Source: an uncultured Prevotella sp.
Lineage (GTDB): Bacteria; Bacteroidota; Bacteroidia; Bacteroidales; Bacteroidaceae
DNA length: 42,862 nt
Assembly (NCBI GenBank): GCA_905236815.1
Contig: CAJOPE010000018.1
Coordinates: forward strand, 1 to 42,862
Direction of reading: 5' to 3'
Part shown: piece by piece, positions 27,643-36,856 of the stretch
How the letters are laid out: each line of letters opens with the position of its first letter
How positions within the stretch are numbered: the first letter of the stretch is position 1
Position numbers and translations under genes: made by a program
Notes under the pieces: model-generated
Databases searched by the model: none
Seen by the model: the letters and a program-made list of their open reading frames with translations, nothing else
Told to the model about the DNA's origin: nothing

Positions 27643-29127
27643 CTTCTTTCCATCACTTTCATTACCAACTCTGTCGAGTGCAGTTACCACATAGGTATAA
27701 GTTCCGCTCTTTATTGGAAGCTTATAGAAAGTGTCGTATGTTATCGCCTGTATCTTTGCAGGATTCTTTAAATTAATTCGTTCATACTTGTTGAATCGAT
27801 AGATAACATATCGATTAGCAACTTCACCCCAACGCTTTGCCTTAGGTTCTGTCCAGAACAACACTGGCCCATCGCTGGTTTCTACTACTTCCAACTTTCT
27901 TGGTTTCTTTGGCGACTTATTGTCGAGAAATGACATCAAAGGAGGAAGAGCTGGATATTTCCAATAACTTGATCGAAGAATATTACCAACATTTCCTACA
28001 TTGTCAACTGCAGCCTTTGCATACCAAAGCACAGTACCTTCAACATGGTTCATTTCCATATGAAGGATATGCTTGGCAGGAATCTGATTCATTCGGTTAT
28101 CCTTTGGATCAGGATACTGAGAAGAACGAACCACATCCTCACCAATATATAAAGGACGAGCAGAAGCATGCTTATCCCACCAGTTGATAAGTTCTTTATA
28201 ATCTGCAGCAGGATGACCAATCTGCCAATATAACTGAGGAACAAGATAGTCAACCCATCCATTGTTCACCCATTTCAGAACATCAGCATAAAGATCATCA
28301 TAATTCTGCAAGCCATTAGTCTCGGAACCATTCACAGGATCAGACTTTTTGTTACGATAGATACCAAAAGGTGAAACTCCAAACTTCACCCAAGGCTTAG
28401 TATTATGAATCGTTTCCTCCAGCCCCTTAATAAAGACATTCACGTTATCGCGTCTCCAGTCACCGATAGTAGCAAAGGCACTTCCCTGCTGACGATACAG
28501 CTCCTCATCTGGAATTGTCTGCCCAGCAGCAGGATAAGGATAGAAATAATCATCAATATGAAATCCGTCGATATCATATCGGCTCACAATGTCTTTAACA
28601 ATCTTATAAGTATATTCTCTAACCTCAGGCAATGCTGGATTTAAGATCAACTGATTGTCATAGCTAAAACAAAGTTCAGGATTCTTTACCGTGATATGTT
28701 TTGCAGAATTATATGTTGTAGATTTCAAACGGGCACGGTATGGGTTAATCCAAGCATGCAACTCCATTCCACGTTTATGACATTCCTCTATCATCCACTT
28801 CAAAGGATCCCAATAAGGATAAGGCTCACGTCCCTGTGTTCCTGTCAAGAAACGACTCCATGGTTCGTAATCAGACTCATACAATGCATCACATTCAGGA
28901 CGAACCTGAAAAATAACAGCATTCACACCATCCTTTTGAAGTTCATCTAATTGGTAAGTAAGCGTATCCTTCATACGCTCTGTACCAAGTCCAATAAACT
29001 GCCCATTCACACACTGAATCCAGGCACCACGAAACTGTCTTTTTATTTGAGCCTTAGCAGAAGGCATATATTCCGGAGCTATCAGAGATAAGATCAAGCC
29101 CAGAAGTAACAATGATATTCTTCTCAT
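27619..29127 (-). CDS. Family 10-like glycosyl hydrolase (GHL10/YngK-type)
   Basis: 'KRQFRGAWIQCVNGQF', 'NAVIFQVRPECDALYESDYEPWSRFLTGTQG', 'YDIDGFHIDDYFYPYP', C-terminal FN3-like. Confidence 0.93.
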   Translation of the reverse strand: MRRISLLLLGLILSLIAPEYMPSAKAQIKRQFRGAWIQCVNGQFIGLGTERMKDTLTYQLDELQKDGVNAVIFQVRPECDALYESDYEPWSRFLTGTQGREPYPYWDPLKWMIEECHKRGMELHAWINPYRARLKSTTYNSAKHITVKNPELCFSYDNQLILNPALPEVREYTYKIVKDIVSRYDIDGFHIDDYFYPYPAAGQTIPDEELYRQQGSAFATIGDWRRDNVNVFIKGLEETIHNTKPWVKFGVSPFGIYRNKKSDPVNGSETNGLQNYDDLYADVLKWVNNGWVDYLVPQLYWQIGHPAADYKELINWWDKHASARPLYIGEDVVRSSQYPDPKDNRMNQIPAKHILHMEMNHVEGTVLWYAKAAVDNVGNVGNILRSSYWKYPALPPLMSFLDNKSPKKPRKLEVVETSDGPVLFWTEPKAKRWGEVANRYVIYRFNKYERINLKNPAKIQAITYDTFYKLPIKSGTYTYVVTALDRVGNESDGKKIKVKAKL

Positions 29128-29147
29128 TTCAAATTTATAATTTTCGA

Positions 29148-29179
29148 CAAAGATAGGAAATTTCTACGAGATTACCAAA
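29148..29179 (-). promoter_or_regulatory. Promoter TTTG-N20-TATCTTTG for the GHL10 gene
   Basis: CAAAGATA 29148-29155, CAAA 29176-29179 (plus-strand view). Confidence 0.65.
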
Positions 29180-29185
29180 GATACA

Positions 29186-29330
29186 AAATAAAAATAGGAC
29201 TTGTCTCACGACAAATCCTATCAACATACTTACTAAAACTAAATTAACCACTAAAAAAACTAATCTTATTTAAAGTTATTGTCTTTAATCAACTTAATTT
29301 GAACTCGAAACCACAAGTGGTTCTTATTCA
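29186..29330 (-). ncRNA. Candidate independent small RNA (~140 nt) or near-leaderless 21-codon mRNA, ending at an intrinsic terminator
   Basis: Own promoter 29335-29365, terminator hairpin 29194-29221 followed by TTTTTATTTT (minus strand); separate promoter for the downstream gene. Confidence 0.6.
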
Positions 29331-29334
29331 TTTG

Positions 29335-29365
29335 CAAAGGTACAAATTATTTTTGAACTTACAAA
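29335..29365 (-). promoter_or_regulatory. Promoter TTTG-N19-TACCTTTG
   Basis: CAAAGGTA 29335-29342 and CAAA 29362-29365 on the plus strand. Confidence 0.65.
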
Positions 29366-29542
29366 CATTTCCCAAATTTTTTAGCCTAAAAAAAGCTATA
29401 TAATTGTAATTTTTTCATAAAATGTAATATAAGTATACTTTTAAAAGCCTAATTTACATTTTATACGGCTTACAATTAACATTTAGTGCATCAAATAACT
29501 TTTTTTGAATAAAATCCATCGATAATGGAAACAAAAACAAAA

Positions 29543-29586
29543 AACCAGACTACTCTCCCATTAACTGAGAAAAGAGTAATCTGGTT
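29543..29586 (-). terminator. Terminator downstream of the OMP gene (AACCAGATTACTCT...AGAGTAGTCTGGTTTTTTG)
   Basis: Inverted repeat with minus-strand T-run. Confidence 0.8.
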
Positions 29587-29615
29587 ATATAATATAAGGT
29601 AATAATCTAAATATT

Positions 29616-31259
29616 TTAGAACTTATAACCTAAAGTCATCAAGAACTGACTGCGTTTATTATCAACACTTACAGGATTAGAAGAGATTGCAATGTTTTCC
29701 GTTTCTAACTTATTATTGTCTGTATTGAAGTATTTAAACTCACCATAACCACTTTCGAATGGATAGAAATCGCCAGAAGTCTTGCTAAACTGATATGCCA
29801 AATCAATTGTGAAATTCTTGAAAGCATAACCAAGACCTAATGTAAGTCGATTCGTAGCTTTCCAGTTTGTGTAATCACTCTGTGAAGCATAATTGGTACC
29901 ATAACTATCTATTGTGAGATCCTTGAATCCAGTTTCCTCAAACATTGGGGATACATAATTATATCCTGCTCTGATTGACAATTCAGGCACAGGTTTAATT
30001 TCCGCACCCAACTTAAAGGTAGCAACACCCTTCAGTGTTTTCTTGGTATGATCATTCATATTATCATCAACATAAGAACTTTCTGTTGAATAGTATTCGT
30101 CATAATAATAATCATATCCGTAACCGCTGTTCTCAATTACTCTCGTACCAAGATAGCTATAGTCTGCATAATCAACCCCTGCACCCAATGCGAGATAATT
30201 ACCAATTGTATGACCTAAGCTCAATCCAAATTTCCATGGTGTGCTAGCCTTGAAATCATACGCCTCACTTGTTGTGTATCCAGGAACTGACGATTCATAG
30301 TTTGTATGATTTTCAAACGATGTAAAGTTCTTCGTTGTAAGATCATACCAAGTTGGTGTAGCAATAGAAAGACCTATTCTAAAAGGAGAAGTTTCTATTG
30401 GGCGATAAATGGCACCAAGCACGACATTGAATCCAGATCCAGTAATACGTCTATCATCATTTACTGTTACCGAGCCTACTCCATTACCATCATTATCAAC
30501 TAAATTTTCTGTATAAGCAGCTACTCCACGATAATGAACATCCTTAATTCCGAATGTCAAACCCAGATAAACCCTATCCTGGATATTTCCACTTAAATTA
30601 AGATCATAACTGCCAATATATCCCGTATTTGCACGGTTCATCTGGAAACCTGATGCAGAATTCCAAGCGGGCGCACCATTCGCATCAAGATTAAAATTAT
30701 TATAATACAGATTATCAAGCTGAGAAGTCCATATATCAGTTCCGAACCATGGTCCACTACCCTTGCGATCTACATTATAAGTACTAGTCCCTGTTTTATC
30801 AACTCCGCCAATTCCTTTAAGGAAAGTGATACCATTCTGAGATGAATTACGCAAAGAACCTGCAGCATCTAGAATATAATCGAAGTTTCGACCCTTATGG
30901 TAATTGAAAGCAAGATTAAAATATGAACCATCTCCCGTAGGTCTTGACCATACAAAACCTATCTGATCAAAACTGGCATTATGTATTTTGCCATTAGCAA
31001 AGTTCTTACCTCCCTCTTGTGACACAGCACCAAAAGAAACACTCATATTAGATCTTCTGAAAAGACCAATACCAGCAGGGTTACTATTGATGGTAGAAAT
31101 ATCAGCTCCTAAGGCATCCATTGCTCCACCCATACCAACATATCTGGCAGTACCATTTAAATCACTTTCTATGAGTTTAGTATTCTCATACGTTTCCTGA
31201 GCGGCAGCAGGCATTGCAGTCAATGCGAATGCTGCCAAAAACAAATATTTTGTATTCAT
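29616..31259 (-). CDS. Outer-membrane protein, FadL/PorV-like transport family
   Basis: Signal peptide; 'LNGTARYVGMGGAMDALGADISTINSNPAGIGLFRRSNMSVSFG'; C-terminal 'FLMTLGYKF'. Confidence 0.88.
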   Translation of the reverse strand: MNTKYLFLAAFALTAMPAAAQETYENTKLIESDLNGTARYVGMGGAMDALGADISTINSNPAGIGLFRRSNMSVSFGAVSQEGGKNFANGKIHNASFDQIGFVWSRPTGDGSYFNLAFNYHKGRNFDYILDAAGSLRNSSQNGITFLKGIGGVDKTGTSTYNVDRKGSGPWFGTDIWTSQLDNLYYNNFNLDANGAPAWNSASGFQMNRANTGYIGSYDLNLSGNIQDRVYLGLTFGIKDVHYRGVAAYTENLVDNDGNGVGSVTVNDDRRITGSGFNVVLGAIYRPIETSPFRIGLSIATPTWYDLTTKNFTSFENHTNYESSVPGYTTSEAYDFKASTPWKFGLSLGHTIGNYLALGAGVDYADYSYLGTRVIENSGYGYDYYYDEYYSTESSYVDDNMNDHTKKTLKGVATFKLGAEIKPVPELSIRAGYNYVSPMFEETGFKDLTIDSYGTNYASQSDYTNWKATNRLTLGLGYAFKNFTIDLAYQFSKTSGDFYPFESGYGEFKYFNTDNNKLETENIAISSNPVSVDNKRSQFLMTLGYKF

Positions 31260-31277
31260 AGCTTTAATTTTCTAAAA

Positions 31278-32285
31278 TTATCTACGACCTCCACCGGAAC
31301 GTCCGCCACCAGAGTGACCACCACCAGAGAAACCACCGCTGCTACCACCGGAACGACCTCCACCAGAGAAGCCACCACTGCTACTGCCACTACTGCGAGT
31401 ACCAAATGAAGAGTTGCTTCTAGTAGTTCCATAATCAAACGAGCTAGATGACGATCTACTACCAAAACTAGTATTTCCTCGGCCATTATACGTACTGTTC
31501 ACACCTCGGCCACTATTGCTATATTTTCCAACATAGCCATAACTACCCCCGCGGCGACCAGCACCAGCTCTATCATATGTATAGTTTGTACCAGCATGAC
31601 CTCTATTTACGACAGCATAGCCACCACCGTAATAAGGAGAATATCCATAATATCTACCATAGTAGCCACCATAGTAACCTCCATAATAAGGACCCCAACC
31701 ATAGCCGTAACCATAGCCATAATATCCATAGCCATAATACCAAGGATCATAATAAGCATTCCACCAGCCAGAATAGCCTAGATACCAAGGATCATACCAT
31801 GGATCGTAATAGCCATAACCATAGCGATAATACCATGGATCATAAGCAAAATGGCGATGGCGCCAATAATATGGTCCATAACCATAATATCCATAGAACC
31901 AAGGATCGTAATAGCCATCCCAACGACTAAAATCACGTGTATAGCGGTAATCTACATCCTCCTCTAAATACTTCTTTACGAAACTACTGTCAATATAAGT
32001 TGTATCAGGATACACACCATTACCAACCTGGAAATTAATAATATCATTTCCAAGGCTGTCTGTAGTGATATTCTGATAACGACTACTCATATGACCATAC
32101 CTATTATACTCATCTATATTCCTATCCGAACCAGAATAGTAAACTGGTGTCTGAACTTCCTTCTTTTGAGGCTTAACAGTTTTTTCTGCCTTCTTTTTCG
32201 GAACGAAATAAAGGTCGTCATCCTGCGCCATACCCATGAAAGGCATGCCAACAGTTAATGCTATAAGAGCTAGTATCTTTTTCAT
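31278..32285 (-). CDS. Exported Tyr/Gly/Trp-rich low-complexity protein with Ser/Gly/Arg-rich C-terminus
   Basis: Signal peptide 'MKKILALIALTVGMPFMGMAQ'; repeats of YDPWYYGYGYY; tail 'SGGGRSGGSSGGFSGGGHSGGGRSGGGRR'. Confidence 0.8.
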   Translation of the reverse strand: MKKILALIALTVGMPFMGMAQDDDLYFVPKKKAEKTVKPQKKEVQTPVYYSGSDRNIDEYNRYGHMSSRYQNITTDSLGNDIINFQVGNGVYPDTTYIDSSFVKKYLEEDVDYRYTRDFSRWDGYYDPWFYGYYGYGPYYWRHRHFAYDPWYYRYGYGYYDPWYDPWYLGYSGWWNAYYDPWYYGYGYYGYGYGYGWGPYYGGYYGGYYGRYYGYSPYYGGGYAVVNRGHAGTNYTYDRAGAGRRGGSYGYVGKYSNSGRGVNSTYNGRGNTSFGSRSSSSSFDYGTTRSNSSFGTRSSGSSSGGFSGGGRSGGSSGGFSGGGHSGGGRSGGGRR

Positions 32286-32386
32286 TTTACCTCTATTTAT
32301 AATTTATCTGATACAAAAATATTCCTAATTGTTCCACAAATGTACGGAAAAACCCTAAACTATGATAGGTTTTCCCCTAATTTTTA

Positions 32387-32394
32387 TAAATTTG
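32387..32394 (+). promoter_or_regulatory. -7 promoter element TAAATTTG
   Basis: TAnnTTTG ~22 nt upstream of the prmA ATG. Confidence 0.5.
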
Positions 32395-32415
32395 CAGTGA
32401 AATTTTAACGCCATT

Positions 32416-33303
32416 ATGAAATATTTAGTAGCAACATTCAAGCTAAACTGTTCAAACGAACTACTTCAGGTATGCCGCGACCTCATCGCCGACGGTATAG
32501 CAGAGGCTGGCTTTGAATCATTCGAAGACACTCCTGATGGTCTAAAAGGCTATGTTCAGAAAGATCTCTTCGACCAATTCACTTTAAGCGAGCAAATTGA
32601 TAATTTTCCTATCCAGGAGGCAAAGATCGAATACACGATTGAAGATGCCGAGGACAAAGACTGGAATCTCGAGTGGGAAAAACAGGGATTTGACCCTATC
32701 TTTGTAGATAACAAAGTAATTATCTACGATGCGAAAAACACCACTCTCGACGAGCTTTCATCGCTCACCAGCAATCCAACCTCGCAGATATCCATTGCGA
32801 TTGACGCCAAGCTGGCATTCGGTACAGGCACACACGAGACAACCCGTATGATAGTATCTACCCTACTCTCTATGGACCTACAAGGCAAGAGAGTTCTTGA
32901 TTGCGGTTGTGGAACTGGTATTTTGGGAATTGCCGCAGCAAAACTTGGAGCAGAATATGTTGCAGGTTACGACATCGACGAATGGAGCGTTGAGAATGCA
33001 AAGCACAATGCTGGCATCAACCAAATCACCAATATGCAAATCTATCATGGAGATGCACACGTCATTAATCACATTAGTGGCATTTTCGATGTCGTTGTTG
33101 CCAACATCAATCGTAACATTCTTCTTAACGATATGCACGCTTTTAAGAGTGTGATGTCAAAAAACGCCACACTTATATTAAGTGGATTCTATGAGGAAGA
33201 TATCCCAGTGCTTTTAGAGAAAGCAGCTGAATTCAATCTGAAAGAAGTTGGTAGAAAAGTTGATGAAAACTGGACTTGCCTAAAGCTATCAAGTGCAGAA
33301 TAA
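32416..33303 (+). CDS. prmA: Ribosomal protein L11 methyltransferase
   Basis: 'LAFGTGTHETTRMIVSTLL', 'VLDCGCGTGILGIAAAKLGA', 'VVANINRNILL'. Confidence 0.94.
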   Translation: MKYLVATFKLNCSNELLQVCRDLIADGIAEAGFESFEDTPDGLKGYVQKDLFDQFTLSEQIDNFPIQEAKIEYTIEDAEDKDWNLEWEKQGFDPIFVDNKVIIYDAKNTTLDELSSLTSNPTSQISIAIDAKLAFGTGTHETTRMIVSTLLSMDLQGKRVLDCGCGTGILGIAAAKLGAEYVAGYDIDEWSVENAKHNAGINQITNMQIYHGDAHVINHISGIFDVVVANINRNILLNDMHAFKSVMSKNATLILSGFYEEDIPVLLEKAAEFNLKEVGRKVDENWTCLKLSSAE

Positions 33304-33307
33304 TCGC

Positions 33308-34159
33308 TTAATCACCATAAATAACATTTTTCCGGGCACCTATACACATTCCCTTTAAGTCGTAATAGCTGCCATTGTAGATATTGAAATCTACATATCC
33401 CTTAATTCCTGGCAGTTTACCCGCATCGGTATGCTGCCAGAATTTCCATTTCCCCTTATACTCCACCTTATCTACATAGTAGTGAGCTATCCAATAAGGG
33501 TAATCATCGAAAACAGGAGCATTGAGATACTGATCCTTAAATTTATAATAGGTATAAATGATTGGTTTCACATGGTATCTATCCTCCACCACATGAAGCC
33601 AAGTGAGAATATCCTGCTGGAAATCCTCTACCGATTTATCCTGAGGCTTATGCTCCACATCCAACACAGGAGGGAGATCACCATCAGTTAATCTTACTTT
33701 TGAAAGAAAGAACTGTGCCTGTTCGCGTGCAGACGACTTATTACTCCAGAAATGATAAGCACCTCTAATAAATCCATATTCACGTGCATTATAAAAGTTC
33801 TGACGGAAATTCTCATCCATTTTAGTAGAACCTTCCGTACTCTTCACCATAACAAATCGAACAGGATAACCCTTAATCATAGCATTACTGAGTTCCTCCC
33901 AATCAATATTATCCTGATAGTGAGAAATATCAATACCATGAATCTCATAGCCCTCAGGATATTTTGGATCTCCATACAGAGCCCTCCATCTAAAACCTGT
34001 CGGTCCAACAAACAACGCATAGAAAAGCCATACATAAAGAGCCACAACAAGAACTCCGCCAAGCCACCAGGCCCAGCGGGGATACTTATGCAATACCCGC
34101 CCGTGACTCACAGTCACGCGGCGGGTTGTCTTTTTATGAAATCTTTTCTTCGTTGTCAA
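33308..34159 (-). CDS. GH25-family lysozyme-like protein, TTG start, membrane-anchored
   Basis: 'GIDISHYQDNIDWEEL', 'FVMVKSTEGSTKMDENFRQNFYNARE', 'GAYHFW', 'PPVLDVEH'. Confidence 0.92.
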   Translation of the reverse strand: MTTKKRFHKKTTRRVTVSHGRVLHKYPRWAWWLGGVLVVALYVWLFYALFVGPTGFRWRALYGDPKYPEGYEIHGIDISHYQDNIDWEELSNAMIKGYPVRFVMVKSTEGSTKMDENFRQNFYNAREYGFIRGAYHFWSNKSSAREQAQFFLSKVRLTDGDLPPVLDVEHKPQDKSVEDFQQDILTWLHVVEDRYHVKPIIYTYYKFKDQYLNAPVFDDYPYWIAHYYVDKVEYKGKWKFWQHTDAGKLPGIKGYVDFNIYNGSYYDLKGMCIGARKNVIYGD

Positions 34160-34160
34160 A

Positions 34161-35837
34161 TTATTTCTTTGCTAAATCAGAAGCATCCTGTCCTGCCTCA
34201 TGCTCAAGTTTAAGTGTCTTTGTCTTTCGGTCGCAAGCAGAAGGTGGTCCCCAATACTGGATAGGACCAGGATAGGTATAGCAAGTTTCCTTCGCCCACT
34301 TATCACGATTCTGAACAAATTTCTTAAATGGAGCACCATTCAGGTCAACAAGAGTTTTCTTGATAACAGGCTTCATTTTTCCATTACGTTTCTCCATATT
34401 GAGCAACATAGAAAGTGGAATTCCACCACCTACCCAGTTGTCAACATTCAAATCAGCAGTATTATCTACACAAGCCATATAGCCATTCTTGCCATTTGCC
34501 ACCAACTGAGCAGCACAAATACCCAAAGAATAGCAATAGTCTGCATCATAATTTGTTGGATTTGCACAACGTCCCTCATAACCAAAGAAATGGAACTGTG
34601 TAGAAAAACTACCATTATATCTGTCCTCACGTTTCAAAACTTGCAGGCGGGCATTAACCATGTGAGCAAGCATAATATGTGTTTCTACCTGAGATACAGG
34701 AACATTGCCATGAGGATCACGAACCATTGCCAACTGATAAGCGACATCATCAGGTAACAGTTCGAAAGCATCTGCACTATCCTTTGTGAGATGACTCATA
34801 ATATATTCCTTCAATCCATTCTTTCCAAGATCCTTATAATCCTTTGCATGCTTTGCGAGCAAATCACTTAACTCACTGATTAACTTACCAATAGCAGGAA
34901 TAAATTCTATTAAACCTTCAGGTACGAGTACCACACCATAGTTCATACCACGGCTAGCTCTATCCGCAACAATACCAGCAATGTAATTAACAATTTCATT
35001 AAGGGTATATTCATTAGCCTGAACCTCCTCAGAAATCAAGCAGACAGTAGGATGAGTCTGAAGAGCACACTCCAATGCAATGTGGCTGGCAGAACGACCC
35101 ATCAACTTGATAAAATGCCAATATTTTTGAGAAGATTTAGTATCACGCTCAATATTACCTACCAACTGAGCATAAACCTTTGTCGCAGTATCAAAGCCGA
35201 AAGATACATCAATATATTTATTCTTCACATCGCCATCAATGGTCTTTGGCACGCCTATAATCTGGATACCCGTGTTATGCTCCTGACAATATTCAGCCAA
35301 AACAGCAGCATTCGTATTAGAATCATCACCGCCCACAATCACCAAGGCACGGCATTCCAATTTATGAAGAATATCGATAGCTGACTCAAACTGCTCCTTA
35401 GTTTCCAGTTTTGTACGGTCACTACCAATCATATCAAAACCACCCGTATTACGATACTGATCAATGATATCTAAGGTTAACTCCTTATAATTTTGCTTAA
35501 TCAAGCCACCAGGACCCATCAAGAATCCAAAAAGTCGACTATCCTTATTAAGTTTCTTTATTTCATCAAAAATACCACAAATAACATTATGACCACCAGG
35601 AGCCTGTCCTCCACTCAAGAGCACACCCACATTAAAGGGTTCACATTTAGGTTCCTCACCAGCCACAAATTTTACTAAGGGCATACCATAGGTATTAGGA
35701 AAAAGCTTTTTAATTTCTGCCTTATCTGTTTCTGGTTCAGCCTTCTCGCCTTCTTGAATTTGAACAGCTCCTTGCAAGCCTTTAGGCAATTTCGGTTTGT
35801 AGGCTGAACGTGCATAAGATACTTCACTCTTTTCCAT
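34161..35837 (-). CDS. Diphosphate-dependent fructose-6-phosphate 1-phosphotransferase
   Basis: 'VLLSGGQAPGGHNVICG', 'GGDDSNTNAAVLAEY', 'GVPKTIDGDVKN', 'FGFDTATKVYAQLVGNIERD'; start trimmed to MEKSEVSYARS. Confidence 0.94.
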   Translation of the reverse strand: MEKSEVSYARSAYKPKLPKGLQGAVQIQEGEKAEPETDKAEIKKLFPNTYGMPLVKFVAGEEPKCEPFNVGVLLSGGQAPGGHNVICGIFDEIKKLNKDSRLFGFLMGPGGLIKQNYKELTLDIIDQYRNTGGFDMIGSDRTKLETKEQFESAIDILHKLECRALVIVGGDDSNTNAAVLAEYCQEHNTGIQIIGVPKTIDGDVKNKYIDVSFGFDTATKVYAQLVGNIERDTKSSQKYWHFIKLMGRSASHIALECALQTHPTVCLISEEVQANEYTLNEIVNYIAGIVADRASRGMNYGVVLVPEGLIEFIPAIGKLISELSDLLAKHAKDYKDLGKNGLKEYIMSHLTKDSADAFELLPDDVAYQLAMVRDPHGNVPVSQVETHIMLAHMVNARLQVLKREDRYNGSFSTQFHFFGYEGRCANPTNYDADYCYSLGICAAQLVANGKNGYMACVDNTADLNVDNWVGGGIPLSMLLNMEKRNGKMKPVIKKTLVDLNGAPFKKFVQNRDKWAKETCYTYPGPIQYWGPPSACDRKTKTLKLEHEAGQDASDLAKK

Positions 35838-35960
35838 AGTCAATAATTTAATTAGTTTTTCATACGTGAGAATTTTAATTGCAAATATAATTTTTTTATT
35901 TGATAATCGCAAACTTTTGAAATAAAAATCATCAAAAGGGAAAAAAAACACAATCTAATA

Positions 35961-35990
35961 CTTGTATTTCAAAAAAAAAGTCTATCTTTG
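35961..35990 (+). promoter_or_regulatory. Promoter TTG-N18-TATCTTTG
   Basis: CTTG at 35961 and TATCTTTG at 35983-35990 upstream of the 36032 ATG. Confidence 0.55.
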
Positions 35991-36031
35991 AACTATAATT
36001 TACTATTAACTTATTAAAATAGGTATCGATT

Positions 36032-36304
36032 ATGGCAAAGAAAAGAGATTTAAAGCGCTCTATCAACTACATTTGCAGCGACCTTTTCGCAGAATGTGTT
36101 GCAGCCTCACTCTACGGTCAGAACCAAGATAAGGAAAATATTGACGCGCTGCTTTCATCAATTCTTATTATTCATAGCGACTTTGTTCGCCGTATTTCTC
36201 ATCCTGAGCCAGGTATGGATCAGCGAGTATATTTTAAAACTCTTATCGACGACTTCAACAAGCAAGTTGGAGAAATCATTGATCAGATTGGTAATTTGGG
36301 ATAA
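36032..36304 (+). CDS. Conserved-looking hypothetical protein (90 aa)
   Basis: Intact ORF with own promoter; 6-nt gap to the acyltransferase. Confidence 0.7.
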   Translation: MAKKRDLKRSINYICSDLFAECVAASLYGQNQDKENIDALLSSILIIHSDFVRRISHPEPGMDQRVYFKTLIDDFNKQVGEIIDQIGNLG

Positions 36305-36310
36305 AGGCCA

Positions 36311-36856
36311 ATGTTACAAGCATTTTGCAAGTGGATTCTCTATAAAAAATTAGGATGGAAGACAGAAATCACTGTATCCCATCCTAATAAATATATAATA
36401 TGCCTTGCACCTCATACTAGCAACTGGGATTTATTCCTGGGAGAGGCATATATTAAGGCCGAAGGCTTGAAAAGTAACTTCCTGATGAAAAAGGAATGGT
36501 TCTTCTGGCCGCTAGGACCAATATTTCGAAAGATGGGAGGAATCCCAGTCTACAGAAGCAAACATTCAAGAATGACAGATGCCCTGGCTGATGCAGCTCG
36601 TAATGCCGACCATTTCGCACTATGCATCACCCCTGAGGGTACACGTAGTCCAAATTCCGACTGGAAGAAAGGCTTTTACTGGATCGCAAAAGAAGCAGGT
36701 ATACCTATTTTATTATATGCTGCCGACTACGAGAAAAAAGTGATTCGTTGTACTAAGCAGATTATTCCTAATGGAAACATAGATGACCAGATGAAGGAAA
36801 TCAAGGAGTACTACGTAGGATGCAAAGGAAAGCATCCTGAAAACTTTGTAATGTGA
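36311..36856 (+). CDS. 1-acyl-sn-glycerol-3-phosphate acyltransferase-like
   Basis: 'APHTSNWDLFLGEAY', 'MKKEWFFWPLGPIFRKMGGIPVYR', 'ALCITPEGTRS'. Confidence 0.9.
   Translation: MLQAFCKWILYKKLGWKTEITVSHPNKYIICLAPHTSNWDLFLGEAYIKAEGLKSNFLMKKEWFFWPLGPIFRKMGGIPVYRSKHSRMTDALADAARNADHFALCITPEGTRSPNSDWKKGFYWIAKEAGIPILLYAADYEKKVIRCTKQIIPNGNIDDQMKEIKEYYVGCKGKHPENFVM

Noticed and set aside
31256-31486. 76-aa Val/Ala-rich ORF
   Set aside because: Out-of-frame translation of the Gly/Ser repeat of the Tyr/Gly-rich protein
31577-31930. 117-aa His/Asn-rich plus-strand ORF
   Set aside because: Antisense of the YDPWYYGYGYY repeat
31620-31930. Possible CRISPR-like repetitive DNA
   Set aside because: Repeats are coding, irregular and lack unique spacers; no cas genes in the window
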